The notes: generated from the sequence alone by a model not told the origin. A stretch of DNA of 64,000 nt from Ruminococcus sp. zg-924 (GCF_024433635.1 NZ_WNJZ01000002.1:62001-126000); one strand, 5' to 3'. Shown: positions 1 to 9,902, numbered from the stretch's first letter. A program made the numbers and translations.

Positions 1-3000
1 CGCCGTCGGACTTCCTGCTCATAAGATTTCCTACCCTGATAATTTTTGCATCCAACTCATTGGCTGCACAGGCTTCAAGTATAGAACGCTCTGCGAGAAA
101 TTTTGTACGTATATAATCATTTTCGATAATTTGTCCGAAATACAGCTCGTTTTCATTCATTAGCTTTGTATAGGGGACTGTAAGCTCGTTTCCTTCTCCT
201 GCAACCGATGTGGTTGAAATTTGCACAAGTCGTTTACCGGAATTTTTGCACATTTCAATTATGTTCTTTACACCCTCAACATTGATTTTGTCAAGTGTAT
301 CGTCATTTACAAAGTGCTTTACACAGGCAGCGCAGTTTATAACGACCGAACAATCAAGAGAAGCAAGCTTCATCATCATTTCCTTGTCGGTTATATCGCC
401 GTCAATACACACAATTCTATTTTCAAATGCGTCCGAAAAAGGTCTGTCAAAATAATACATCATCATATTCATAAGACGCTTTTCACAGGAAGAATATCTT
501 CCTTTTCTTACAAGGCAATAAGCTTTGCCGGTACAGCTTATTAAAAATTCTTTGAGAACGTGAATACCTAAGAAACCTGTGGTGCCTGTAAGGAGAATGT
601 TTCCAAGTTCACCCTTTTGAGTGTATTCAATATTTTCAATACAGTTTTTTGAAAGCAGCAGGTTAATGGCAGAGTAATCGTAATCCTTTATGTTAGATTT
701 ATCATCAGCATTTTCACTGCTGTTCATTATGAAACTTGCAAGCTGTGAAGGAGTTGGATTCGCAAAAACATCTTTATATACAATTGGATAGCCCTTTGTA
801 ATTGCATACATTGCAATTTTTGTTGCACTGAGAGATGTACCACCAATTTCAAAGAAATTGTCGGTTGTTCCAACTTTTTCAATATTCAATATTTCTGAAA
901 ATTTGTTACAAAGTTCCTCTTCCAATGGGGTTGTCGGGGCAACATATTCACGTTTTGCAGAAGAATATCCTATTTCAGGAAGCTGTTTTTTATCAATTTT
1001 TCCGTTTACGGTAAGGGGCATTTTATCAAGCTGCATAAGTGCGCCCGGAACCATATAATATGTAAGCTTTGATTTAAGATGAGATGTGAGCTGTTCAATG
1101 TTGATTTCTTTTTCTGCTGTGAAATATCCGGCAAGATACTCTTCACTGCCGTTGTTTTTTACAACAACCTTGCTTGTTTTTACGCCATCAAAAGTATTTA
1201 TTGCATTTTCAATTTCGTCAAGCTCTACTCTAAGTCCTCTGAGCTTAACCTGATTGTCGAGTCTGCCGAGAAAGTCAATTTCGCCGTTTTCAGTCCATCT
1301 TACAAGGTCGCCGCTGTGATAAGCGTTCAAGCCCTTATACTTGAAGAACGCTTCCTTGTTCTTCTCCGGAAGATTTACATATCCTCTGCCAACGCCGTTT
1401 CCGCATATAATAAGCTCACCGCTTATGCCAACAGGAAGCACTTTGTTTTTACGGTTTACAACATAGAGCTTCATATTTGTAAGCGGATCACCAATGGTGA
1501 TTTTGTCACCGTCCTTAAGAACTTTTGTTGTACAGCTTACGGTACATTCTGTTGGACCGTAGCTGTTCACAATTTTTGCGGTTTTATTTACCTTGCGCAT
1601 TTTACCGTAAAGTGTTGATGGGAATGCTTCTGCGCCAATGTCAAAAGCTTTAATCTGTGCAAGAGCAGGATGCATCTGCGGTACTTCAATAATATTTGTC
1701 ATATATGAAGGAGTGCATTTCATAATGTCAACCTTGTTTTTTATAAGCAGCTCTGATAAGGCAAGCGGATTGTGAATTTCCTCTTCATTCGCCATACAGA
1801 TAGTCATACCGTTGCACAGAGGAATAAACTCCTCCATAACAGACACGTCAAATGTAATTGCGGCCAGCGCAAGCGATACAATACCGTTATCAGTATAGTT
1901 GGTGATTTCAGTGTTAATTGGGTTTGAATTTACAAAATTGCAAAGATTTCTATGTTCAATCAAAACACCCTTTGGTTTTCCGGTCGAACCTGAGGTGTAC
2001 AGACAGTAGGCAAGAGAGGAAACAGGAATGTCGAGTTCAGGATTATCCTCATTCTCACATTCAAGAAGCTCTTGAACAGTCAAAACCTTGTACGGCTTGC
2101 CTTCCCATAATGATTCTCTTTTGTTTTTGATTTTTTCCGTAGTAATTACAAACGGACATTCTGCGTCAGTAAGGCAGAAGTCTATTCGGTCATCAGGGTA
2201 TTCAGGCACCATTGGCAGAAAAGCTCCGCCGGCTTTAATGATACCTTGACGGGTTATATAGACATATTCGTCTCTTTCAAGTACAAGTCCGATGATAGAG
2301 TTTGTTTTTACGCCGAGGTTTATCAGAGAATGTGCAAGTCGGTTTGCAAGTCTGTTAAGCTTGTCATATGTTATCTTTTTTCCGTTTGATATTACAGCTG
2401 TCATTTCAGGATTCTTGAGTACCATATTTTCTAAAAGCCTGTTTACACTGACAAGTTCTACCGGGTAGTCGGTATTGTTAAAGCTTTCTATAAGAGCTGC
2501 CTGTTTAGCAGATGTTATATTTATATCTGCAAGGTTTTTTGCTGTAATAAAGCTGTTGGCTGCTTCAGTTATAATATCATACATTCTTTCAATGAATTTT
2601 TCGGTGAACATATCTCTACGGTATTCAAATTCGTATCTGTAAACACCGTTTTCAAGAAAAATATTGATCGAAATTGCTGCCTTTGCTTTGTCGGAAAGAC
2701 CTTCTTCAAATACTGTCTTCTGGCCTCCGATTTCAAAGTTTACAAAATCATCGCCTTGATATACAAACATAATGTCAGGCTTTATGTTGTACGTTCTTCT
2801 TATTTCTGCAAAAGAATATATATCATTTGCCATTGAAGAAATCAGTTGTTCCTGCATGGTTGAAAGATAGGTGGGAACTGCGGTTTTATCATCAAGTGCG
2901 CAGAATACAGGCAAAGTCTTTACCAGCATACCCATCATATTTGCGGTATGAGCATCATTTCTGCCGTTATATATGGTTGTAAAGCAGACTTCATCGGAAT

Positions 3001-6000
3001 TTGCATACTTTCCAAGTACAAAACCCATTACAGATGTAAAGAATACATTTGGAGTAATCTTATTTTTAATGCAGAAGTTTTCTATTCTTTCACGAGATAG
3101 TTTTTTATTATATTGCTTGTAAAAGCCACATTTTTCGGTTTCGCCAAACGTATCTCTGTCGGGAACAGTACACTCTGACACCGTAGAAAAAACTGAATCA
3201 TAGTATTGCTTGGCTTTTTCGTGCTCATCGCTGTTAATTGCATTCTGTTCGCTTATTGCAAGATCAAACTGCGTGAAGATTTCTCCAATGGGTTCTTCAT
3301 CATTCATCACTCTGTTAAGCTCATCGGCAAAAACAGCTATCGATGTGCCGTCGCTTATAATATGGTGAAAATCAGTAACTAAGTAGATATGCTCATCGGT
3401 AGTGAATACTGAAATTCTGAAAAGCGGTCCGTTTTGCAAATCAAAAGGCTTGGCAAAGTTTTTAAAGAATACCTGATATTCTTCCTCAGAGCCGCTGAGA
3501 ATATCAATATTAACTTCCCGTTCGTCGTTAGGATACATATATATATTTCCGTCGCTGTCGGGTTTAATGCAGCATTTTACCGAGGAATGAGCGTTTAAAA
3601 CTTTTTTAATGCTGTCACAAAGTTTTGCAATATTTATAGTTTTATTAAATGCGAATACGCCGGGGAGATTGTAGAATACTGAGTCAGGATTCATCATACA
3701 TTCAATATAAATTCCCATTTGAGTTTGTGTAAGGGGATACTTATCACGTTTTTCTGTTTGAAAACCTGTATCAGCATTAGAAATAAATTCTTCGAGCTTT
3801 TGAGGAGTATTAAATTCAGAAAGATTTTTTGTACTTACAGTTACACTTAACTCCTTTGAAAGCAGTACGATAAATTTGATTGAACCGACAGATGTAAGCC
3901 CTGTGTTGTAAAATTCTGTTGTAATGCCAAATTCATTATGTCCAACAACGCTTGCAAGACAGTCACAAATTTTTTGTTGTATTTCATTTTGCGCAGGTAT
4001 AATATCATCCGTTTTTCTTTCCGGTTTGGGTAAGGCACGTTTATTGACTTTCTGATTTTGATTCAGAGGAATTTTGTCAATTTGCATCGTAGCAGCAGGC
4101 ACCATATAAGGCGGCTTGTTTTTGAGAATAAACTCATTTAGCTTATTAATATCTATTTCTTTATCTGACACAACATAAGCGGCTATGTATTTTCCTCCGC
4201 TCGGCTCGTCAAATGCTGCAACAGTTGCATCCCGAACTCCGTCAAATTCTCTGATTATACTCTCAACTTCAGTAAGTTCAATTCTAAAGCCTCTGATTTT
4301 TACCTGTGAATCACGTCTGCCAATAAATTCCACACATCCGTCAGGCAGATAACGTACAATATCTCCCGTGCGGTAAATGCGGCTGTATTTTTCGTTATTG
4401 CAAAAATTGTTTTTTATAAAAACCTTTTCTGTTTGTTCCGGACGGTTTAAATAACCTCTTGAAACCTGTGGACCTGATACGCAAAGCTCACCGGGAACAC
4501 CTACGGGAACACGATTGCCGAATTTATCTGTAATATAAAGCTTTATGTTAGAAAGAGGCTTGCCAATGGGTACGATTTTATACAGCCTGTCAACAAGGAA
4601 AATTGTTGTAAAAATTGTACACTCGGTTGGACCGTAGCCATTATAAAAATTATATTCCGGCGGATTAATTGGAACAAGCGCTTCGCCGCCTACTGAAAGG
4701 TGTTCGGGATATTTGCTGTCGGGGAACATATCGGCATATTGTCTGCCAACTTGAGTTGTAATAAAGCTATGAGTAATTTTGTTGTTTTCAAAATAATCCT
4801 TAAGAGTTAAAAGCTCAAGCCTTATACTTTCGTCAATAATATGGATTTGCGCACCACTTACCAGGGCAGGGTAGGTATCCATCATATTAGCGTCAAATCC
4901 AAATGAGGCGTATGCTGCCACACGGCTTTCTTCATTTAAGTTATAGTACGTTTTATACCAGTTGCAAAAAGCAACAAGGTTTTTATGCTCAAGCATAACG
5001 CCCTTTGGCGTTCCGGTTGAACCCGATGTATAAAGAAGTATGAATAAATCATTTTTATCGGGACACTCAAGTTTTTCAGTACAGTCAGGAAGATTTGGAA
5101 TTTCGTCAAGCGTAAGTACTTTCCCATTATAATCAGGTACAAGAGAAAGCAGAGCAGAATCTGATATCAAAAGCTTTGCATCAGCATCTTCCATCATAAA
5201 TTTTAATCTGTCAGCAGGATAGCTTGGATCAAGCGGCTGATATGCAGCGCCTGACTTTATAACTCCGGTAGCGGCTATTGGCATATATTCGCATCTTGGT
5301 ATAAGTATAGATACTATATCTTCTTTGCCAATGCCCAAAGATTTAATATAATTTGCAATTTTGTCAGTAATTTTACCAAACTGTTTGTATGTGATTTTTT
5401 TGTCATTATATACAACTGCTACTCTGTCTTTATGTTGGTTTACAGCCGCATTTATCATATCAACAACAGAAACAGTGTCATCATAAGGTGTTTCGGTATT
5501 GTTAAATGAGTCAAGCTCTTCTGTTAGTTTTTCTGACAGCAGAGAGATATCTGATATGCTTGTAACTCCGGATGAAATTTTCGTTAGCACCTCGTCATAG
5601 GATATAAAAAATCTTTCGATAGTGTCTATACTGTAAATAGCTTTGTTGTATTTTACTTTTGCAGTAAAATTATTGTGGTCGGCAGAGAAAAATACACAGA
5701 TTTTTGCTTCAATATCCTTGTAATCTGAAAGCGAAAACGAGTTGTAAAATTTCTCTTCACTTGTAATGAACGGGAGGGAACAAAGCTCAAATTCCGATGA
5801 TAACTCAGCAAAACTAATATGAGTATGATTTTTGCTTTCTTCAAGCTGTGATGTGAGCGAGAGAATGTATTGTAAGGGCGATGGCGTTTTTACAATGTCG
5901 CAAAATACAGGAACGGGGTTGCCGTCAACAGATACTGCACATAACGTAGATGTATTGTTAGTATATTTTGCAAACAGAATCAAAAGTGCCGCCTTTAAAA

Positions 6001-6190
6001 AATCAATAATATCAATATCGTTTTTGCAGCAAAATGCGGTTATATTCGGGATAATATCCTTTGCTATGGAGTGAGAATAATCTGCTTCTTCAAATCCGCT
6101 TGTGTTGGAATCTGCAAGTGGGGAAGAATCAAGTTCAGAGTTAGTTATAATATTTCTGTAATATGTAAAATCAGTATTTATGCTATCCAT
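1..6190 (-). CDS. Two-module NRPS with C-terminal reductase domain (partial, runs off left edge)
   Basis: One unbroken frame of about 2063 residues from ATG at 6190, preceded by GAGGTG 4 bases upstream. Order seen: a half condensation-like region (residues 1-220, no HHxxxDG); adenylation domain 1 (YTSGSTGTPKG near residue 390); carrier 1 with FYNTGLTS, Ser767; condensation domain with HHIISDG at 942-948; adenylation domain 2 (YTSGSTGKPKG near 1400); carrier 2 with EIGGTS, Ser1786; reductase domain with TGTTGFLG near 1870 and YIRTK (Tyr2026, Lys2030). The family loads amino acids as thioesters and the reductase releases an aldehyde with NAD(P)H. Inference: the product is a dipeptide aldehyde, or a pyrazinone formed from it, like the reductase NRPSs known from gut Clostridia. 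Residues aligned by eye to the GrsA pocket give DAMQSGGIF for A1 and DVMYDGSVS for A2; no substrate is assigned. The gene is third in an operon, 24 bases after the STAS gene. Confidence 0.95.
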   Translation of the reverse strand, partial: MDSINTDFTYYRNIITNSELDSSPLADSNTSGFEEADYSHSIAKDIIPNITAFCCKNDIDIIDFLKAALLILFAKYTNNTSTLCAVSVDGNPVPVFCDIVKTPSPLQYILSLTSQLEESKNHTHISFAELSSEFELCSLPFITSEEKFYNSFSLSDYKDIEAKICVFFSADHNNFTAKVKYNKAIYSIDTIERFFISYDEVLTKISSGVTSISDISLLSEKLTEELDSFNNTETPYDDTVSVVDMINAAVNQHKDRVAVVYNDKKITYKQFGKITDKIANYIKSLGIGKEDIVSILIPRCEYMPIAATGVIKSGAAYQPLDPSYPADRLKFMMEDADAKLLISDSALLSLVPDYNGKVLTLDEIPNLPDCTEKLECPDKNDLFILLYTSGSTGTPKGVMLEHKNLVAFCNWYKTYYNLNEESRVAAYASFGFDANMMDTYPALVSGAQIHIIDESIRLELLTLKDYFENNKITHSFITTQVGRQYADMFPDSKYPEHLSVGGEALVPINPPEYNFYNGYGPTECTIFTTIFLVDRLYKIVPIGKPLSNIKLYITDKFGNRVPVGVPGELCVSGPQVSRGYLNRPEQTEKVFIKNNFCNNEKYSRIYRTGDIVRYLPDGCVEFIGRRDSQVKIRGFRIELTEVESIIREFDGVRDATVAAFDEPSGGKYIAAYVVSDKEIDINKLNEFILKNKPPYMVPAATMQIDKIPLNQNQKVNKRALPKPERKTDDIIPAQNEIQQKICDCLASVVGHNEFGITTEFYNTGLTSVGSIKFIVLLSKELSVTVSTKNLSEFNTPQKLEEFISNADTGFQTEKRDKYPLTQTQMGIYIECMMNPDSVFYNLPGVFAFNKTINIAKLCDSIKKVLNAHSSVKCCIKPDSDGNIYMYPNDEREVNIDILSGSEEEYQVFFKNFAKPFDLQNGPLFRISVFTTDEHIYLVTDFHHIISDGTSIAVFADELNRVMNDEEPIGEIFTQFDLAISEQNAINSDEHEKAKQYYDSVFSTVSECTVPDRDTFGETEKCGFYKQYNKKLSRERIENFCIKNKITPNVFFTSVMGFVLGKYANSDEVCFTTIYNGRNDAHTANMMGMLVKTLPVFCALDDKTAVPTYLSTMQEQLISSMANDIYSFAEIRRTYNIKPDIMFVYQGDDFVNFEIGGQKTVFEEGLSDKAKAAISINIFLENGVYRYEFEYRRDMFTEKFIERMYDIITEAANSFITAKNLADINITSAKQAALIESFNNTDYPVELVSVNRLLENMVLKNPEMTAVISNGKKITYDKLNRLANRLAHSLINLGVKTNSIIGLVLERDEYVYITRQGIIKAGGAFLPMVPEYPDDRIDFCLTDAECPFVITTEKIKNKRESLWEGKPYKVLTVQELLECENEDNPELDIPVSSLAYCLYTSGSTGKPKGVLIEHRNLCNFVNSNPINTEITNYTDNGIVSLALAAITFDVSVMEEFIPLCNGMTICMANEEEIHNPLALSELLIKNKVDIMKCTPSYMTNIIEVPQMHPALAQIKAFDIGAEAFPSTLYGKMRKVNKTAKIVNSYGPTECTVSCTTKVLKDGDKITIGDPLTNMKLYVVNRKNKVLPVGISGELIICGNGVGRGYVNLPEKNKEAFFKYKGLNAYHSGDLVRWTENGEIDFLGRLDNQVKLRGLRVELDEIENAINTFDGVKTSKVVVKNNGSEEYLAGYFTAEKEINIEQLTSHLKSKLTYYMVPGALMQLDKMPLTVNGKIDKKQLPEIGYSSAKREYVAPTTPLEEELCNKFSEILNIEKVGTTDNFFEIGGTSLSATKIAMYAITKGYPIVYKDVFANPTPSQLASFIMNSSENADDKSNIKDYDYSAINLLLSKNCIENIEYTQKGELGNILLTGTTGFLGIHVLKEFLISCTGKAYCLVRKGRYSSCEKRLMNMMMYYFDRPFSDAFENRIVCIDGDITDKEMMMKLASLDCSVVINCAACVKHFVNDDTLDKINVEGVKNIIEMCKNSGKRLVQISTTSVAGEGNELTVPYTKLMNENELYFGQIIENDYIRTKFLAERSILEACAANELDAKIIRVGNLMSRKSDG

Positions 6191-6214
6191 AATGCACCTC
6201 ATTTATATAAAAAT

Positions 6215-6517
6215 CTATTTTGCGGATATTTCCAGTTTTTTGTCAAAGTTAGTAAGTCTGAATACATCCATAACTTCTTCACTGACATTTATAATAGAAA
6301 ACTTTCCTCCTGCATTTGTTGCTTTTTTGTAGGCGGAAACAACCTCTCTCAAGCCGGATGACGATATGTATTCAAGTTTTTCAAAATCAAGAACCAGGTT
6401 ATTGATTTCTTCAAGAGAATCAATTTCAGCGTGAAGTTCAGGCGAAGACTGTGTGTCGAGCCAGCCCTCAATAAAAAGTATTGTTGTGTTATTTTCTGCT
6501 TTTTTTGTGATTTTCAT
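6215..6517 (-). CDS. STAS-domain anti-sigma factor antagonist
   Basis: A 100-residue single-domain protein with the STAS fold signature. The motif YISSSGLREVV holds the serine that is phosphorylated in SpoIIAA/RsbV proteins (Ser53 or Ser54 here). In known partner-switching systems the unphosphorylated form binds an anti-sigma kinase, and a PP2C phosphatase removes the phosphate. The gene starts 2 bases after the PP2C phosphatase gene ends and is followed 24 bases later by the NRPS, so the three are probably one transcript. No sigma factor or free anti-sigma kinase is visible nearby; the kinase-like domain is fused to the phosphatase. The real target of the switch is therefore unknown. Confidence 0.92.
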   Translation of the reverse strand: MKITKKAENNTTILFIEGWLDTQSSPELHAEIDSLEEINNLVLDFEKLEYISSSGLREVVSAYKKATNAGGKFSIINVSEEVMDVFRLTNFDKKLEISAK

Positions 6518-6519
6518 AC

Positions 6520-8475
6520 TTACTCCTCCTGAAAATATTTTATTAGTGTGAGAATGTTTTTATTGTTTTTATATTCATAGTTGGCTTCATCGGCAATGCT
6601 TAATGCAAGATATATGCCGAGTCCTCCAATTTGTGAATCAATGTCATAGCTGTTAATATCTGCATTGTTATGAATAGGATTAAATTTTTTTCCATCATCA
6701 TAAAAACTCATAATGATTTTATCTGATACTTCAAGTGAAAATTTTACTGAGCCACTGTTATTGTCATTCGCATAAGAGCATATGTTGACAAAGATTTCTT
6801 CTGCAGCAAGATAAAGTTTGTTTTTTAAATAATTCGGAATATCTTGTGTGTCCATAATCAGGCTGCGAATATCCAGAAGGTTTTCAGTTTCCGCTTTCAG
6901 TATTATTTCTGAAGTTTTGCACGGAGAAAAAGAGAGCATTGTTATATCATCGCTTTGTGCGGTACCTGTTGCATAGGCTTTAACTTCGCCTAATACAAGA
7001 TCAATACAGCTGTTGTTTTTCTTCGTTGTATAATTTTTTAATATGTTTTCTATACGTTTTGTACCGAAAAATTCTTTATCTTTATTAACAGCCTCGCTGA
7101 TTCCGTCGGTGAACATAAACACCGTATCACCGGTCTTAAGTCTTATTGAGGACTCTTCATATTTTTCGTTTTCAAAAATTCCTGCCGCCATTCCGTCCGG
7201 ATTATCCAGTGTTTTAATAGTATTGGAAATTAGGTACGGAATAGTATGACCGGCATTGGCATAAGTGAAAATTTGAGTTTTTGCGTCATAAACACCTACA
7301 AAAGCAGTTATAAACATCTGTTCAGGATTATTTAGTGAAAGACAGTTGTTTGTACGAAATAGAATTTCTGACGGAGAATAACCCATTTGTGCGTATTGTC
7401 TGATTACGGTAATTGCTCTGGACATAAATATAGCGGCACTGATTCCTTTGCCGGAAACATCTGCGATTACAGTACAGATTTTGTCTTCTTTAAGGTTGAA
7501 GTAGTCATAAAAATCCCCACCTACTTCTTTTGCCGGTATCATTACAGCTGAAATAGTTATGTTTTTATTTTTGTAACTATTATCAGGAAGAAGCCCGCAT
7601 TGAATATCCTTGGCTATACTCATTTCTGCATCTCTTAGGTGCTTTTCTTCTGTAAGAGCATTGATATTTTTTATGTAATTGTCAATTTCATCAGCCATAT
7701 AATTAAATGAGTCAGCCATATTTGCAAATTCATCTTTACCCTTGACTTCAAGCTTTTTAAATCCTGACTGCCTGTCAGTTACATAACATTTCATTCTGTT
7801 GCTTATTATTTCAGCCGGTTTTAATAATTTGGTTTTTAGTATAACCGCAATTATGATGATAACGAAAACAAAAGAAATTAAAATTACAATAAACAATATG
7901 CTGTATCGCTCAATAAAAACATTTAATGTTTTGTCTGCTGATACATCAGCTCCAACGAGCGCTGTAACGTTACCGTTTAGGTCGCACACAGCGCTGCTAT
8001 AAGTAATTACACTTCCATATCTATTATTAGTTTCAGTTATGTTATTGCTTGTGTCGCCGTTAAGTGCAGAAAGCTCAGCAGGATTCAGACTGTGTTCAAT
8101 AGTAGTTCCGGCTGAGCGTTCGGTAGTTGCCAAGGAACTGCTATAATCATTGCATATTAATATAACATAAGTAATAGTATTCTTTTCAGTATCCGGAATA
8201 TAAACATAAAGATATTCGAGGTCATTCGCTTCGCACAAGTCACTTAGAGTGTTGGAATAAGGTTTAGCATAAGCTTCATCTGTTAGAAGCCTTTGCATAT
8301 CTGCACCTTCAAGAATATCGGAGGCAAGGGTAGCAGATGATTTTGCGTATGAAATGTAGTTATTATGTACGCTTGTATAAACCGAATGAAAACCAAGTAT
8401 AAGCAAGCATACGTCTGTTAAAATGAGAACTAATGCAATTATTACAAGTATTTTAAACGATATTGAATTACGCAT
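6520..8475 (-). CDS. Membrane PP2C (SpoIIE/RsbU-type) phosphatase with HAMP and C-terminal HATPase domain
   Basis: About 651 residues. The ATG at 8475 is preferred because GGAGG lies 6 bases upstream; an upstream ATG at 8496 has no such site. Visible order: transmembrane helix near the N-terminus, an extracellular sensor region of about 150 residues, a second hydrophobic helix (about 190-215), HAMP-like linker, a coiled stretch, a SpoIIE-type PP2C domain (KEVGGDFYDYF, ADVSGKG, FMFTDGISEA) and a C-terminal GHKL/HATPase domain with an N-box (EEIFVNICSYA), DDGKKFNP and GGLGIYL. The family dephosphorylates STAS antagonists; the HATPase half resembles RsbW/SpoIIAB kinases. Both opposing activities may sit in one membrane sensor, with the STAS protein encoded next to it as the obvious substrate. 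It leads the NRPS operon. Confidence 0.94.
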   Translation of the reverse strand: MRNSISFKILVIIALVLILTDVCLLILGFHSVYTSVHNNYISYAKSSATLASDILEGADMQRLLTDEAYAKPYSNTLSDLCEANDLEYLYVYIPDTEKNTITYVILICNDYSSSLATTERSAGTTIEHSLNPAELSALNGDTSNNITETNNRYGSVITYSSAVCDLNGNVTALVGADVSADKTLNVFIERYSILFIVILISFVFVIIIIAVILKTKLLKPAEIISNRMKCYVTDRQSGFKKLEVKGKDEFANMADSFNYMADEIDNYIKNINALTEEKHLRDAEMSIAKDIQCGLLPDNSYKNKNITISAVMIPAKEVGGDFYDYFNLKEDKICTVIADVSGKGISAAIFMSRAITVIRQYAQMGYSPSEILFRTNNCLSLNNPEQMFITAFVGVYDAKTQIFTYANAGHTIPYLISNTIKTLDNPDGMAAGIFENEKYEESSIRLKTGDTVFMFTDGISEAVNKDKEFFGTKRIENILKNYTTKKNNSCIDLVLGEVKAYATGTAQSDDITMLSFSPCKTSEIILKAETENLLDIRSLIMDTQDIPNYLKNKLYLAAEEIFVNICSYANDNNSGSVKFSLEVSDKIIMSFYDDGKKFNPIHNNADINSYDIDSQIGGLGIYLALSIADEANYEYKNNKNILTLIKYFQEE

Positions 8476-8702
8476 CACGTGCCTCCAATGTAACACATTT
8501 CACTGTATATTATAACATATAATCTTACAAAATAGGTACATTTTAGTATAATATTTTTAAAATTTGTGTTAAATCCACATATGCCACACATATTATTTGA
8601 AAGGAAAATTTGTTGAAGTATATATAATTCTGTACATTTTGCTGATGAAAACACTCTTTGAATACAATTACACCGTTCATTAATTTAGGGAGGGTGACAA
8701 AT

Positions 8703-9035
8703 TCAAAGAATATGATTATAAAATTACAATCCCCTTGCCCTTAATGAGCTGATGGAGATCGTCGTTAAGTTTGTTGAGGTTAACAACTACAACGATTTTT
8801 TCGGGAACGTGCGGAAGCTGTTGATGCTGACCGCACAGACGAATCGGGCGGAGAATACTGGCTCCAACGGTGGCTCGCCATTGCCCAAAGCATAAACCTA
8901 CCGAAGAGCGAGCTGCTTAACAGTTACTATTATGATGAGTTTATCACCATGATGGATGCATACAACGATATGCACTCGCTCGACAAAGATAAGCATGGTG
9001 GCGACGAGGAAGTCTACGCCGACGAGCTGGATTAA
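8703..9035 (+). pseudogene. Relic of a phage tail-type protein, frameshifted
   Basis: Three overlapping frames together read like one small acidic phage protein: a start like FKEYDYKITIPL, then LNELMEIVVKFVEVNNYND, then EYWLQRWLAIAQSINLPKS and an acidic end VYADELD before TAA at 9033. Frame changes near 8742 and 8815 break it. Size and composition resemble a tail assembly chaperone, which in many phages lies just before the tape measure gene; a tape-measure-like N-terminus is found at 9712. This is inference from style and order, not a family match. GC is higher than in the neighbouring DNA. The stretch 8476-8702 before it is AT-rich and holds nothing I can name beyond the phosphatase leader. 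Confidence 0.45.
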
Positions 9036-9152
9036 AGAAAAGTGCGGTATTGTGAACAACAATCACGATACCGCATACCCTCAACAAAATATTAGAGGAA
9101 AATATTGTATTTTTGTGAACAATCTGCTATTATGTACTCAGGAGGGATTGTT

Positions 9153-9629
9153 ATGACAAAAGTATCAATAAAAGTTATTTCGGCTATTCTGTGTGCGGTT
9201 CTGGTGGTTGGGTGTTGTTTTGCGGGGTGCAGTAAAGCGCCTGAGTTAACTTTAACAAAAATATTAGAAAATATTAAAGACGAGTTTCCTAAAGCGCATA
9301 TTGGATTGGAACCATATGCAAAAGTTCACGATGTTCTGTTCTTCCGTGAAGACGAATTATCAAGTGAATTCTTAGACGGAGAAGATGATTTTTTTCTTCT
9401 TCAAAATCTGATAAATATAGATGAAACAAAAAATATACTAACTGCGATAATGCCTAATATTGTTTTTTCGTGGGATAACAACGACACAGAAAATCTTATT
9501 ATTGGAGCTAAACCAAACGAGAATTTTACAGAATGGGGATTGGATTACAAAACATATGAAATAGAGAACTGGAAAATATATGCCTGCAACCTATCCGAAG
9601 GAATGGGCATTATGATTACATCAACATAG
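9153..9629 (+). CDS. Small predicted lipoprotein, unknown function
   Basis: About 158 residues from ATG at 9153, chosen because AGGAGGG lies 6 bases upstream. The N-terminus is a lipoprotein signal: basic start, hydrophobic stretch, and a lipobox ending CFAGC, so the mature protein probably starts at that cysteine and is anchored outside the membrane. The rest is acidic with no motif I recognise. It stands alone between two phage-tail relics and is closed by a good terminator at 9649-9680, so it looks like an intact single-gene cargo rather than a relic. Confidence 0.75.
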   Translation: MTKVSIKVISAILCAVLVVGCCFAGCSKAPELTLTKILENIKDEFPKAHIGLEPYAKVHDVLFFREDELSSEFLDGEDDFFLLQNLINIDETKNILTAIMPNIVFSWDNNDTENLIIGAKPNENFTEWGLDYKTYEIENWKIYACNLSEGMGIMITST

Positions 9630-9648
9630 AATCGGTAAGACTTAATAT

Positions 9649-9680
9649 AAAAAAGCATCTACGTTGTAGGTGCTTTTTTA
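9649..9680 (+). terminator. Rho-independent terminator of the lipoprotein gene
   Basis: Stem AAAAAGCATCTAC / GTAGGTGCTTTTT with a very short loop and a run of T, 20 bases after the stop codon. Confidence 0.85.
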
Positions 9681-9711
9681 TATTGTAATAATTTAAACGG
9701 AGGTAAAACAT

Positions 9712-9902
9712 ATGGCTGATGAAATTAATGTCGGCAGGCTTGTAGCTGAAATAATACTTGAAAGCAAAACAAGCGGCGCCGATGAAGCAATTGATAAGAT
9801 CAAAGAAGTAAACACCGCAGCCGGCGACGGCAAGGTGACGCTCAACGTATATGTTCAGCATGAAGAAGAGTTAACGGACGTCAACTTGCCTCTTTACAAA
9901 AA
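9712..9902 (+). pseudogene. N-terminal remnant of a phage tape-measure-like protein
   Basis: Begins MADEINVGRLVAEIILESK after a good GGAGG site. A start of this kind followed by a short charged helix is common in tail tape measure proteins. After about 60 residues the text switches abruptly into Rhs-like sequence in another frame (from 9903), so only the first tenth or less of any original gene remains. The reading frame itself runs to 9945. The family call is by style and by the tail relic just upstream; treat it as tentative. Confidence 0.4.

Noticed and set aside
210-2130. Several plus-strand frames of 60-180 codons in 0.2-2.1 kb
   Set aside because: They are antisense to the NRPS frame, which is continuous and full of conserved motifs.
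8476-8702. A sigma-B-type promoter for the phosphatase operon
   Set aside because: No convincing GTTT/GGGTAA-type boxes; only an AT-rich TATAAT-like motif is present, without a matching -35.
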